A stretch of DNA of 64,000 nucleotides from Paenibacillus sophorae. Lineage in GTDB: Bacteria > Bacillota > Bacilli > Paenibacillales > Paenibacillaceae. Below the pieces are notes generated by a model that was given only the letters and a program-made list of their open reading frames with translations, was not told the origin of the DNA and made no database searches. The stretch's first letter is position 1; each line of letters opens with the position of its first letter. Both the position numbers and the translations under genes were made by a program. The DNA lies in NCBI RefSeq assembly GCF_018966525.1, contig NZ_CP076607.1, positions 3,038,001-3,102,000 on the forward strand, in the 5' to 3' direction. Positions 44,505 to 53,472 of this stretch are shown here, in pieces.

Positions 44505-45917
44505 ATGTTTATGCATCAGTCAAAATGGATCATCTTAACCATTATTATCGCATGTCAGCTTATCGTTGTGCTTGACGCCTCCATTATGGTGACGGCAATG
44601 CCTCAAATCGGTCGTTCACTTCATATGTCGACAACCAGCTTGACCTGGGTTCAAAACAGCTATATTTTGGCATTTGGAGGTTTCTTGTTGCTTGGTGCCC
44701 GGGCAGGAGATCTTCTAGGGCGCAGAAGAATTCTTGGTATAGGCATTGGATTATTTTCGCTTACCTCTCTGCTGGCCGGCATGGCGCCGACAGCTGAATT
44801 TTTGCTTGTTTCCCGTGCATTCCAAGGCTTTGCGGCTGCGTTGGCAACACCTGCTGCGCTAGCATTGCTGTCAGCAACTTTTGTAGAGGCCCAGGAACGT
44901 TCTAGAGCGATCGCGATGTACAGCGCGGTTTCGGCTGCAGGGGGCAGTATCGGTCTCATTCTTGGCGGATTCTTCACCGATTTTATTTCTTGGCGCGTCG
45001 GGATGTTTATCAATCTACCCATTGGGATTGCTTTGCTGTATTTGGTACTGAGGTTTATACAGAAAACAAGTACGAGGACCGGACGTTTTGACCTTTGGGG
45101 TGCGATTGTCTCCGTAATGGGCATGACTGCGTTGGTATTCGGCTTTGTTCATGCTGCGGATCAAGGTTGGGGGAAACCCGAAACATGGATTTCGCTTGCA
45201 GCCGGGATTGTTTTGTTAGCGGCATTCGTTCTTATTGAAGCTCGGGTGACTGAGCCGATCATCCCACTCCGATTGTTTGCGAGCCGCCAGCGGTCCGGGG
45301 CTTATCTTGGAAGGTTCCTAATGGTATGCGGGAATTTTTCACTCTTTTTCTTTATCCCTCAATATTTGCAAAACGTCCTCGGTTGCAGCTCGCTTGAAGC
45401 AGGTTTAGCCTTCCTGCCATTTACAGGCGCCCAGTTCGGGATGATGTACCTGATGCATGGGTTGGTTCACCGTTTTGGAAATATAAAAGTCCTGATGACC
45501 GGTTTGCTATTCGCAATCATTGGTACACTTTGGATGAGCCGAATTGTCTCCGTGCAAGCTCAGTTCTTTCCGCAAATGTTCATCCTTTTGACGATCATGG
45601 GCATTGGCGCCGGAATGGTTTTCCAACCACTCACCGTTTTGGGGCTCTCAGAAGTGGATCCTCACGATTCGGGTGCAGCTTCGGGTCTAATTAATGTCGC
45701 GCATCAAAGCGGTTCCTCGTTAGGTTTGGCTGTTCTCATAACCGTATTTAATGTAGCTATCCGTACGGATCAACCTTCAAAGATGCAATTTGCTCATGGT
45801 GTATCGGAGTCCATATTGGGATCAGTGATATTTATTACATTAGCTCTTGTTGTGACGTTTTTCTGCTTTGTTCCATCAAGCCAACCTGCTCGAAAACAAG
45901 GTTTGACAGATTCTTGA
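44505..45917 (+). CDS. MFS multidrug efflux transporter, DHA2 (EmrB/QacA) family
   Basis: A 470-residue protein with about 14 membrane segments. Motif A is FLLLGARAGDLLGRRRIL, motif C-like stretch AVSAAGGSIGLILGGFFTDFISWRVGMFINLPIGI, and motif D1-like LDASIMVTAMPQIGRSL at the N-terminus. AAAGGAAAGGA precedes the ATG. The AraC gene diverges from it. Such proteins export drugs or dyes with proton exchange. Confidence 0.88.
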   Translation: MFMHQSKWIILTIIIACQLIVVLDASIMVTAMPQIGRSLHMSTTSLTWVQNSYILAFGGFLLLGARAGDLLGRRRILGIGIGLFSLTSLLAGMAPTAEFLLVSRAFQGFAAALATPAALALLSATFVEAQERSRAIAMYSAVSAAGGSIGLILGGFFTDFISWRVGMFINLPIGIALLYLVLRFIQKTSTRTGRFDLWGAIVSVMGMTALVFGFVHAADQGWGKPETWISLAAGIVLLAAFVLIEARVTEPIIPLRLFASRQRSGAYLGRFLMVCGNFSLFFFIPQYLQNVLGCSSLEAGLAFLPFTGAQFGMMYLMHGLVHRFGNIKVLMTGLLFAIIGTLWMSRIVSVQAQFFPQMFILLTIMGIGAGMVFQPLTVLGLSEVDPHDSGAASGLINVAHQSGSSLGLAVLITVFNVAIRTDQPSKMQFAHGVSESILGSVIFITLALVVTFFCFVPSSQPARKQGLTDS

Positions 45918-46032
45918 TACAAGGCCGATATAACACGCTCGGATACCATCAGCAAGGGAAGTTCGCGCATAAATTTCATGTTGATACACTGAAGAAAAAT
46001 GATCAGAAGGGTATCTTTGGCTCTCATCCAAA

Positions 46033-46077
46033 AAGGAAAGAGTCAGGTAACTTTACTTTATGCCTGACTCTTTCCTT
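46033..46077. terminator. Perfect 15-bp inverted repeat, probable terminator
   Basis: AAGGAAAGAGTCAGG and its exact complement surround a 15-base AT-rich loop, about 115 bp after the efflux gene and 17 bp before the transposase relic. Confidence 0.55.
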
Positions 46078-46093
46078 ATTCATTATGAATAAT

Positions 46094-46946
46094 TCACTTG
46101 AGTGTTGCGAAAATCGAGGCATAACTCTTAAGGTTCTGGGTGAGAAATTGGATCGCCCAATAGCGACGAATCCCGTGGAAGGATAGTAACTGGTACTGAT
46201 CAAAACCTAGAAGCTCTTTGAAGTAGCGATAGCCTGTTTCGATGTGCCAACGTGGACGGTAGTAGCGTAGGATGGTCACGAAATCCAGGCTAGGATCCGT
46301 GCAAAGCACACAAAAGGTACTCGTTTTGCGTCGAACGTTTCTTCCCATGAAAGCAACACGCGTGCATTCTCAGTTTCCCCACGGTTACGGAGCGGAGGTC
46401 GCTATTTTGGATATATTGCGCAGCGAAGTCGGACATCGATATTCGGACACCGGCAGGGCTGATTTTTCGGTTCGTTTTTACGTCGGCAATGACATGAAAG
46501 CCGCGCGAGTTACAGGCATCAAGCATCTTCTGACTTGTGTACCAGCTATCCATCAGAACGTAGACAGTTTCGTTCGCAGTCGCCGGAAATGCTGAGATCA
46601 TTTCCAAGGCAAGATCATTCTTGCTCTTGAAATTCAAGTTGTGTTCCTGGCAGTACTGCTCCCGAAAATAGGGGCGGAAATCCCAAGCAAACGATTGATC
46701 ACCGCATACCAGATGCGTCGTCACAACACAGTGAGACCATACTCCCTTGCCTTCGTCGTGAGCAAAGTGAAAATCGAGCCCTTCCATCTGGCGAGTCGTG
46801 ACCCGCTTTTTGCAGGACGTATCGTCGACCAGCAGGAAGATGATCCTACCATTGGAATTGGTACATCTCCTTTTCCTGGATTTGGTGCTGTTGTGGTAAC
46901 CATCCAATTCGCTGGAAAACGTCGATGTCCTTTTACTTTTGTTCAC
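46094..46946 (-). pseudogene. Broken IS4/IS701-like DDE transposase
   Basis: Two overlapping frames give consecutive parts of one DDE transposase. The first (46946-46290) has FLLVDDTSCKKR, holding the first catalytic Asp, and VYVLMDSWYTSQKMLDA, holding the second. The second (46348-46094) has YRPRWHIETGYRYFKELLGFDQYQLLS, with the catalytic Glu in the family's usual YREXXK-like setting. The frame breaks near 46300. The N-terminal 100 or so residues are missing and terminal repeats were not identified, so the element is dead. Confidence 0.75.
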
Positions 46947-47410
46947 TTCGACAAAGGTTCTAAGAAAGCTTATTGATGTAACACAATCCTACACTGTGTT
47001 ACATGACAAGATTTTTGCAAGACTCAAGATACTAATGATTTCCTGAGGTATGAAAGATACAACTGAACAAAACACCCAATTTTATGAATAAGTGCCATGA
47101 ACGACTAAGGAGCTGCCAGCCGCGCAGCTCCTTTTTAGATCTTCATAAAATAAGATGTTTGATACATATGTCCTTGGTGTTTATCGCTACGCTAATAGTT
47201 AAATCCAATCACAAATGCTTCACCTTTACAAGCCGGTCGCAGATGAATGAACTTTCGTGACTCCGCTTTTTTCGGTTACCCGTATCGGTCTGATTTAATA
47301 CGGGGCTGGCGAGATTGTACTGGCGTTGCCAAGGATGGTGGCGGCATTGAATGGAGCTTCGGCCGGAAGCAAGGCCTGGAGATCTAGCAATCGGGCCAGC
47401 CGATGGCGCC
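46947..47410. other. Gene-free stretch with two hairpins
   Basis: It holds TGTAACACA...TGTGTTACA (46977-47003) and a terminator at 47107-47136. From about 47290 the GC content rises sharply into the hydrolase gene. I see no gene. Confidence 0.5.
47107..47136. terminator. Intrinsic terminator hairpin
   Basis: AAGGAGCTGC and its exact complement flank CAGCCGC, followed by TTT. The transcript it ends is unclear. Confidence 0.5.
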
Positions 47411-48349
47411 TCAAGCCGAGCCAGGGGCGGTCAGATTCGTAAGGAAGAACTCCGCGAGCTTCAAAACCGCAGGAGCCACGTACTCGTCCTTGTCGTAAAG
47501 GGCGACATGGGTAGCACCGTCAATCCAAAACAGTTCCTTGGGCTCTTGCGCGTTCGCAAACGCTTCGGTCGTCATCCATGAAGTGACGGCTTGAGTTCCA
47601 ACGATCATGAGCAGCGGGCGAGGCGCGATCAGGTCGATGAACCGGAACGCGTCGAAATATGCGATGCGGTCTATACTGTTCCAGGTAAAGACCTTAGCCG
47701 CGCACGGGTGCTGTGCGCGGTCGGTGCAGTAATATTCCCAACCCTCGAAGGCGTGCTGGCCGAAGGCGCGGGCCTGGTCCTCGGTCTCCGGGAAAATTGG
47801 GAATGTGCCGACGCCTTCGCCGCGGGCTTCGGAGGTGCGGGCCGCCGCTGCGGCGTCGAGCATGCCCTGGATGATGGCGGGGTCCTGCTTGCCATCGCTG
47901 CCGTTACGGAATTGACGGCTGATGTCGGCGGCGCTGACGGTAGCGACGGCCTTGATGCGGTGGTCTGTCACAGTGGCGGGGATCACATAGCCGCCAGAGG
48001 CACAGATGCCCAGTGCACCGATGCGGTCCGGGTCGACCTCGTTGTGCACACTGAGGAACGAGACGGCAGCCTTGAAGTCCTCGACCCGGTGGGCTGGGTC
48101 CTCCAATCCGCGCGGCTCTCCTCCGCTTTCGCCCTGATAGGCGGCGTCGAAGGTAAGAGTGACGAAACCCCGCTCGGCCAGGCGCTTTGCGTAGAGGCCC
48201 GCAGCCTGCTCCTTGACGCCGGTGCCGGGATGGCCGACGACGATCGCAGGGCGCGGCCCGCTGACCTCTCCGTCGGGTGTGTAGAGGTGGCCGGCGATCT
48301 TCACGCCGGCACTGTCGAAGGTGACGTCCGTCTTAGTATAGTATTTCAT
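47411..48349 (-). CDS. Alpha/beta hydrolase (dienelactone-hydrolase-like), GC-rich import
   Basis: A 312-residue alpha/beta hydrolase: oxyanion region PAIVVGHPGTGVKEQ, LTFDAAYQGESGGEPRG, and nucleophile elbow GICASGGYV, with GxSxG in the variant CASGG. The likely acid is in LLMIVGTQAV, and the His is in GATHVALYD. Its codons are strongly biased to G and C in the third position, unlike the AT-rich genes around it, so it was probably acquired from a high-GC donor. It is divergent from a TetR gene that may control it. Substrate unknown. Confidence 0.8.
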   Translation of the reverse strand: MKYYTKTDVTFDSAGVKIAGHLYTPDGEVSGPRPAIVVGHPGTGVKEQAAGLYAKRLAERGFVTLTFDAAYQGESGGEPRGLEDPAHRVEDFKAAVSFLSVHNEVDPDRIGALGICASGGYVIPATVTDHRIKAVATVSAADISRQFRNGSDGKQDPAIIQGMLDAAAAARTSEARGEGVGTFPIFPETEDQARAFGQHAFEGWEYYCTDRAQHPCAAKVFTWNSIDRIAYFDAFRFIDLIAPRPLLMIVGTQAVTSWMTTEAFANAQEPKELFWIDGATHVALYDKDEYVAPAVLKLAEFFLTNLTAPGSA

Positions 48350-48473
48350 GCTTTATCCCTCCAAAATTTTATTTTCGAACTTACATTTACGATATTGACA
48401 CATTTAGTCCGAAATGTAAAGTATGAAATTTAACATACTTGACATTTGTTGACCTGTTCGTTAACCTGAGTAT

Positions 48474-49046
48474 ATGGATAAAAAAGAATCGGCAAGACTG
48501 GCGTACGTTCTTGAGACAGCTCTGAATATTTTTGCTCGGTACGGCTATAAAAAAACATCCATTGAGGATATCTCGAAAGCCGCGGGCATCACACGTCAGG
48601 GGATTTATCTTCATTTTAAAAATAAAGATGAGATCTTTAGCGCTTCCATTCAAAAAGCGTTGGACGACGGTTTGCATGCCGCCGATCAGATACTTGAGGA
48701 TGACCGCTTAACGCTGGAAGAAAAACTGTTTCAATCTTTAGACGAGTGGTTTGGCCGTCACGTAGGATTCCTTCATCCTGAAGCGTCCGATCTTGCGGCC
48801 CAATGTGAGCGCGTTCTCGGCGACGCTGTTGAAAACAGCAGTTCATCATTTCAAAAGAAACTCGAACAAGTCATTCTGGAGTCATCTGGGAAAAATACAA
48901 AAGACGCGGAGACGCGCGCTGCGACCATTACCGACATGCTATGTACATGTGCATTGACTTGGAAGCATCGTTTATCATCGCGGCAAGAATTCCAAAAGAA
49001 GTTGTGTGACGCCATCCACTTGTGTTGTCAAGATCTTCGAGACTAG
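48474..49046 (+). CDS. TetR-family transcriptional regulator
   Basis: A 190-residue regulator whose N-terminal HTH reads LNIFARYGYKKTSIEDISKAAGITRQGIYLHFKNKDEIF. The C-terminal ligand domain is unassigned. It is divergent from the GC-rich hydrolase gene across a 124-bp region containing TTACATTT and AAATGTAA half-sites. The gene itself has ordinary base composition, so regulator and hydrolase may have different origins. Confidence 0.85.
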   Translation: MDKKESARLAYVLETALNIFARYGYKKTSIEDISKAAGITRQGIYLHFKNKDEIFSASIQKALDDGLHAADQILEDDRLTLEEKLFQSLDEWFGRHVGFLHPEASDLAAQCERVLGDAVENSSSSFQKKLEQVILESSGKNTKDAETRAATITDMLCTCALTWKHRLSSRQEFQKKLCDAIHLCCQDLRD

Positions 49047-49203
49047 TTTTTGAGATTAGAAGGAAAATGAGCATCTGTTAAAACTTTATTTTTTCAAAAA
49101 GTTCAACCGGCTCGGATGACCGTACGCGGGATCAAATTTTGGTATCGAGTGACGGAACAACATGGAGCATCTTTACCAAGTGGATTTCTTGATTGATACA
49201 AAG

Positions 49204-49232
49204 TTGAAATGTGAAATTGGTTGTGCTACAAT
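49204..49232 (+). promoter_or_regulatory. SigA-type promoter of the ABC-F gene
   Basis: TTGAAA and TACAAT are separated by exactly 17 bp. It opens a leader of about 230 bases before the coding region. Confidence 0.75.
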
Positions 49233-49254
49233 GCTAGTAATTAATCTAGGGGAG

Positions 49255-49456
49255 ATGATGAGAATAATGTAATATTTCTTGCCTATTTACGAATGATAAA
49301 ACAAAAACTGTTTTATTTTTTGTTAAGCAAGAAAGTTACTTATTCTCTTCACTCAAATAAAATAACAATATCTAATCCATTAATTGGGTTAGATTTTAGT
49401 ATTTGTTTATTTGAGCTACAAGAAAGGTAACTTTCTTGTAGCTCTTTATTTTTTTA
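49255..49456 (+). promoter_or_regulatory. Attenuator leader of the Lsa-type gene
   Basis: A short frame MMRIM (49255-49272) follows GGGGAG. A terminator GAGCTACAAGAAAG / CTTTCTTGTAGCTC (49414-49445) with T-rich tail ends the leader just before the AGGAGGA-type site. Two upstream segments can compete with it: GCAAGAAAGTTAC (49327-49339) is complementary to GTAACTTTCTTG in the right arm, and CTCAAATAAA (49352-49361) pairs with TTTATTTGAG (49407-49416) at the left arm. Ribosome stalling on the leader could thus release transcription, as in vmlR/lsa-type genes. Confidence 0.75.
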
Positions 49457-49471
49457 TGGAGGATTTTGCCA

Positions 49472-50950
49472 ATGTCTTTAATCAATGTGACCAACCTGAC
49501 TTTTGCTTATGACGGTAGCTACGACAACATCTTCGAAAACGTTAGCTTTCAAATTAATATGGATTGGAAATTAGGTTTTACTGGAAGGAACGGTCGAGGC
49601 AAAACAACATTTCTGAACCTGCTGCTTGGTAAATACGATTACAGCGGAACCATTTCAGCAAATGTCAGCTTTGAATACTTCCCCTTCCATGTTGAACACA
49701 AGGAATTTAATACCCTGGACGTTATCGACGAAATTTATCCCGACTATGAGCATTGGCAGATCGTACGCGAGCTTTCGTTGCTGAAGGTGTCAGAGGATGT
49801 GTTGTATCGGCCGTTTGAAACCATGTCAAACGGGGAGCAAACGAAAGTATTACTTGCAACCTTGTTTTTGAAGGAAAACAGTTTCCTGCTTATCGACGAA
49901 CCAACTAATCATTTGGACATTCACGCACGGAAGCTGGTCAGCGATTATCTAAAAACCAAGAATGGATTTATTTTGGTTTCACACGATCGCGCATTTCTAG
50001 ATAATTGCGTGGACCACATTCTTTCGATAAACAAAACTCATATTGAGGTCCAGAAAGGTAATTTCTCGGACTGGTGGGAGAATAAACAAAGGCAGGATAA
50101 CTATGAACTAGCCGAGAACGACAAGCTGCGAAAAGACATTAAACGGCTATCCGAAGCCTCAAGTAGAACGAGTAACTGGTCGCACGAAGTAGAGAAAACA
50201 AAAAACGGCACTCGCAATTCCGGTTCGAAAGTCGATAAAGGATTTATCGGACACAAGGCCGCCAAAATGATGAAACGTTCCAAATCGATTGAACAGAGAC
50301 AACAATCCGCGATTGAGGAGAGTTCCAAACTCCTGAAAAATATCGAAAGCTCGGAAAGTCTGAAAATCACTCAACTTGCTTATAACAAAAAGCAAATGGT
50401 GGAATTAGAGCATGTTTCTATCCATTACGGAGAACACACAGTATGCAACGACGTAACCTTTACCGTTGAACAAGGAGAACGCGTTACACTTGCGGGTTCA
50501 AACGGTTCGGGAAAATCAAGTATTCTCAAGCTAATTCTTGGCGAGGAGATCCCTTTTACGGGAACATTTCGCAAAGGTAGTCAATTAAAAATTTCATACG
50601 TATCACAAGATACCTCACATCTGCAGGGCAACTTATCAGATTATGCGAGCCAGAACGAGATCGATGAGAGCTTGTTCAAAGCGATTTTAAGGAAACTCGA
50701 TTTTTCGCGCATACAATTTGAAAAAGACATGTCTTCATTCAGCGGCGGACAGAAGAAGAAGGTACTGATCGCAAAGAGCTTATGCGAGAAGGCACATCTC
50801 CATATATGGGACGAACCGTTAAACTTTATTGACGTCATTTCCCGTATGCAGATTGAAGAACTATTGCTGGAACATTCTCCGACAATACTTTTTGTAGAGC
50901 ACGATAGTGAATTTTGTAAAAATATCGCCACCAAAATCGTCGAACTGTAA
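49472..50950 (+). CDS. lsa: Lsa-family ABC-F ribosomal protection protein
   Basis: A 492-residue ABC-F protein with two ATPase domains and no membrane segments. The first has Walker A GRNGRGKTTFLN and signature MSNGEQTKVLLA with LLIDEPTNHLD. The interdomain linker (about 215-300) is charged. The second has Walker A GSNGSGKSSILK and signature FSGGQKKKVLIAK with a degenerate IWDEPLNFID. The opening MSLINVTNLTFAYDGSYDNIF matches Lsa proteins, which dislodge lincosamides, streptogramin A and pleuromutilins from ribosomes. ATG 49472 lies 8 bp after GGAGGA. It neighbours cfr, whose product gives an overlapping drug spectrum. The exact Lsa subtype is not determined. Confidence 0.87.
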   Translation: MSLINVTNLTFAYDGSYDNIFENVSFQINMDWKLGFTGRNGRGKTTFLNLLLGKYDYSGTISANVSFEYFPFHVEHKEFNTLDVIDEIYPDYEHWQIVRELSLLKVSEDVLYRPFETMSNGEQTKVLLATLFLKENSFLLIDEPTNHLDIHARKLVSDYLKTKNGFILVSHDRAFLDNCVDHILSINKTHIEVQKGNFSDWWENKQRQDNYELAENDKLRKDIKRLSEASSRTSNWSHEVEKTKNGTRNSGSKVDKGFIGHKAAKMMKRSKSIEQRQQSAIEESSKLLKNIESSESLKITQLAYNKKQMVELEHVSIHYGEHTVCNDVTFTVEQGERVTLAGSNGSGKSSILKLILGEEIPFTGTFRKGSQLKISYVSQDTSHLQGNLSDYASQNEIDESLFKAILRKLDFSRIQFEKDMSSFSGGQKKKVLIAKSLCEKAHLHIWDEPLNFIDVISRMQIEELLLEHSPTILFVEHDSEFCKNIATKIVEL

Positions 50951-50990
50951 TATAACTTTACGCTTATTTTATATTAGGAGGTTGAAATAA

Positions 50991-51101
50991 ATGTTTGAAG
51001 TTGTAAATGTTCATGTGAACCGTTCATTGTCCGTTGGTACGGTTCACGATCAAACTAAACGGATGCCGGAGCATTATCCATCTATCGATAGATGCACGTA
51101 G
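50991..51101 (+). CDS. 36-residue leader ORF upstream of cfr
   Basis: A strong AGGAGG lies 9 bp before the ATG. The peptide starts MFEVVNVHVNRSLSVGTVHD. Two hairpins overlap it: GTGAACCGT / ACGGTTCAC (51015-51047) and the palindrome CATCTATCGATAGATG (51079-51094). It lies between the lsa-type gene and cfr, where a translated leader could regulate cfr. Not a known leader to me. Confidence 0.55.
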   Translation: MFEVVNVHVNRSLSVGTVHDQTKRMPEHYPSIDRCT

Positions 51102-51210
51102 CGACTTGAGCTGCAAGCATCGTGGGTTTTAATTTAGTTGGTTAATGTAGATTTTAAGCACCAATGAAGGGTACTTAAGGTATTTTCTCCGGCTCAAGAG
51201 GAGAAAAAAC

Positions 51211-52266
51211 ATGAAATCAACTTCGAAATACGAAATGATTCAACACATATTGACAGAATTGAAACAACCCGCGTATCGGTTCCAACAAATTGCGGATGCG
51301 ATCTTCAAGCAAAGAATTGGTGAATATGACAGAATGACCATACTACCCAAGGGTATAAGAAACGAATTAATTAAGAACCTTGGCGAACACGTTTTGAACT
51401 TAACTCCTGTCATGCAAAAGACATCCAGACAAGTGAATAAAGTGCTTCTTTCCATTGAGGGCGGTGAACACATAGAAGCAGTTCAACTAAGCTATGAGCG
51501 CGGCTGGAAATCATACTGCATTTCCAGCCAGTGCGGATGCGGATATGGTTGCCGCTTCTGTGCTACAGGTACAATCGGACTGAAACGAAATCTAACCGCT
51601 GATGAAATTACCGATCAATTGTTATACTTTCATTTAAATGGTCAAGCCTTGGATAGTGTTTCGTTTATGGGCATGGGGGAGGCGCTAGCCAATCCTAATA
51701 TCTTCGACACGCTTATGATTCTAACAGATCCACGAACCTTTAGCTTGGGGCATCGAAGAATTACAGTTTCCACCATCGGAATTTTGCCGGGTATCGATCG
51801 TCTGACAAAGGAATTTCCACAGGTTAACCTAACCTTTTCACTGCACTCTCCGTTCGACGAACAGCGGAGCGAGCTAATGCCCATTAACAATCGATTTCCG
51901 CTTAATGATGTGTTAAACAAGTTGGATCAGCATATTCGTGATACAGGTAGAAAAGTATATATTGCGTATATATTACTTCGAGGAGAAAACGATTCAAATG
52001 AGCATGCGGAAGCCATCGCTGCTTTGTTAAAGCACAGAGGTCCTTGGGAACACTTATATCACGTCAATTTGATCCCCTACAATTCAACCGACGTGACGCC
52101 TGAAAGCTTTCATCAATCAGACAAAGATCGAGTTCAAAAGTTTGTCAGTATCTTAAAGTCAAAGGGAATCAAAGTCACTGTGCGAACTCAATTCGGAACG
52201 GACATTGATGCAGCATGCGGTCAGCTATACGGACACAACAAGTTCATTGTTTCCAACGAGTTTTGA
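51211..52266 (+). CDS. cfr: Cfr-type 23S rRNA (adenine2503-C8) methyltransferase
   Basis: A 351-residue radical-SAM methyltransferase. The iron-sulphur motif is Cys110, Cys114 and Cys117 in CGYGCRFCATG; the methyl-carrying Cys is 336 in DIDAACGQLYG. Regions such as SFMGMGEALANP, TFSLHSPFDEQRSELMPIN and RKVYIAYILL match Cfr rather than the housekeeping RlmN (which has MGMGEPL and SLHAP). Cfr methylates A2503 at C8 and gives resistance to phenicols, lincosamides, oxazolidinones, pleuromutilins and streptogramin A. It is likely co-regulated with the Lsa-type gene upstream. Confidence 0.9.
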   Translation: MKSTSKYEMIQHILTELKQPAYRFQQIADAIFKQRIGEYDRMTILPKGIRNELIKNLGEHVLNLTPVMQKTSRQVNKVLLSIEGGEHIEAVQLSYERGWKSYCISSQCGCGYGCRFCATGTIGLKRNLTADEITDQLLYFHLNGQALDSVSFMGMGEALANPNIFDTLMILTDPRTFSLGHRRITVSTIGILPGIDRLTKEFPQVNLTFSLHSPFDEQRSELMPINNRFPLNDVLNKLDQHIRDTGRKVYIAYILLRGENDSNEHAEAIAALLKHRGPWEHLYHVNLIPYNSTDVTPESFHQSDKDRVQKFVSILKSKGIKVTVRTQFGTDIDAACGQLYGHNKFIVSNEF

Positions 52267-52964
52267 AACCTGGATTAGCTGCTCCGAGGAAATGTTTCGT
52301 ATTGGCCGAGAGATTACTCTTGGATGCCGTTGATCTCCGGCAGCGGGAAAACAAAGGCTTAATCGAACAGAAAACGTTCATATACGTTGAGGATTCTTTC
52401 CAGATAATACACCAGCATGTTCTTGATTTAGCCTAGCTATTTGAAAGGTGCGTTTTTTCACCAATTGATCCTTTAGTCCAAGTCGGGGAAGGTTTCCTCA
52501 CTTTTAAGAATGTAAAGTAGTCTCGACATTTGGTCTCAAGAATCAAATGAAAAATTCGGCAGGATATGAAAATATCGGTATCCTACCGCAGCATCTGCGG
52601 TCATGGCGCTTACATAGCGTGGTAACGCCGTATCTGCTGATCAAAATCGCCTAGACTTTCGGTCTCTTCATGCCGACCGAGCAAATGGGCATGACTATTT
52701 GGCGCACGGCCCAATGCAGTAACAGACCTTGCACATTTGTTGACCTGCATAAAATCCGTTATGCCGTTTTGCAAACGGGATACAAGAGTGGAGCAGCATG
52801 CCGCGGCAGTTGCTCCATTTTCTTTTACTTAGTAATTGGGTAGTTTAGTTACAAATAAAGGGAATAAGTAATTCAATAGAGAATACATTTAGCATAAAAT
52901 ATTTGAGAGGACTCCGTGTTGTCTAACGAATTGAGTCTTTCATTGATAGGAGAAGTGTAGTCTT
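52267..52964. other. Gene-free, apparently decayed DNA
   Basis: No convincing gene. A short frame near 52546-52660 (MKNSAGYENIGILPQHLRSW) and a further one after it look like remnants of a longer protein, with stops. The bases ACATTTGTTGACCTG at 52733-52747 also occur at 48443-48457 before the TetR gene. Confidence 0.5.
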
Positions 52965-53117
52965 ATGGGTTCTCTGTTAAGTATGAAGGATCACTTGCTT
53001 TATTTACTAAGGCAAGTTGGAGTTCATTTAGCTGAAGATAAGTTTGTAATTGTAAGTGCTGGCGTATTTGTTCAGAATTTTATTGAAGCCGCACTACATT
53101 GTAATACTTCTAAATAA
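52965..53117 (+). CDS. 50-residue hypothetical protein
   Basis: MGSLLSMKDHLLYLLRQVGV continues with HLAEDKFVIVSAGVFVQNFIEAALHCNTSK. A GGAGAAG lies about 9 bp before the ATG. The sequence has a helical, amphipathic look. Not recognised; it stands in a relic-rich stretch. Confidence 0.4.
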   Translation: MGSLLSMKDHLLYLLRQVGVHLAEDKFVIVSAGVFVQNFIEAALHCNTSK

Positions 53118-53172
53118 AGAGTTGATTTACGAACGCTTGTTAATTGTAGGGCATGACTCCGGATTTAAGGGT

Positions 53173-53373
53173 CTAGCCGGAAGAGGTAACAATTAAGGTG
53201 GTTTTTATTTGGCGCAAACCACACGATGTGGCCGTAATAATAGCCGTCTTTCCTGTACTCGTAGACATTCTAATAAGTGCTTGATCTTTCGATTGACTTC
53301 TAATATATTTCTCAACAACTTCTAAAGCGTCGAGTTGCTATGGACGTAGTTTTAATTTCAATTGTTGATACAT
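53173..53373 (-). pseudogene. N-terminal remnant of a DEAD/ResIII-type helicase
   Basis: Read on the minus strand from the ATG at 53373 (GGGGAG just before it): MYQQLKLKLRP, a TAG stop, then QLDALEVVEKYIRSQSKDQA, LIRMSTSTGKTAIITAT and TTLIVTSSG. The Walker A STSTGKT and the following LIVTS match helicase motifs I and Ia of restriction/repair helicases. An internal stop after codon 11 and loss of everything beyond motif Ia show it is dead. Confidence 0.65.
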
Positions 53374-53472
53374 ATATCTCCCCAAAAAAAAATATCAACT
53401 ACGATATTTTTTGTTATAGTTCGACAAGAAAAGAAGGAACCCTCCAGGATTCCAATAATTTGATATGTTAAA

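Noticed and set aside
47591..48433. Rightward 280-residue frame over the hydrolase
   Set aside because: Antisense shadow in high-GC DNA; the hydrolase motifs are on the minus strand.
52215..52436. Rightward 73-residue frame overlapping the end of cfr
   Set aside because: It begins inside cfr, has no ribosome site and runs into decayed DNA.
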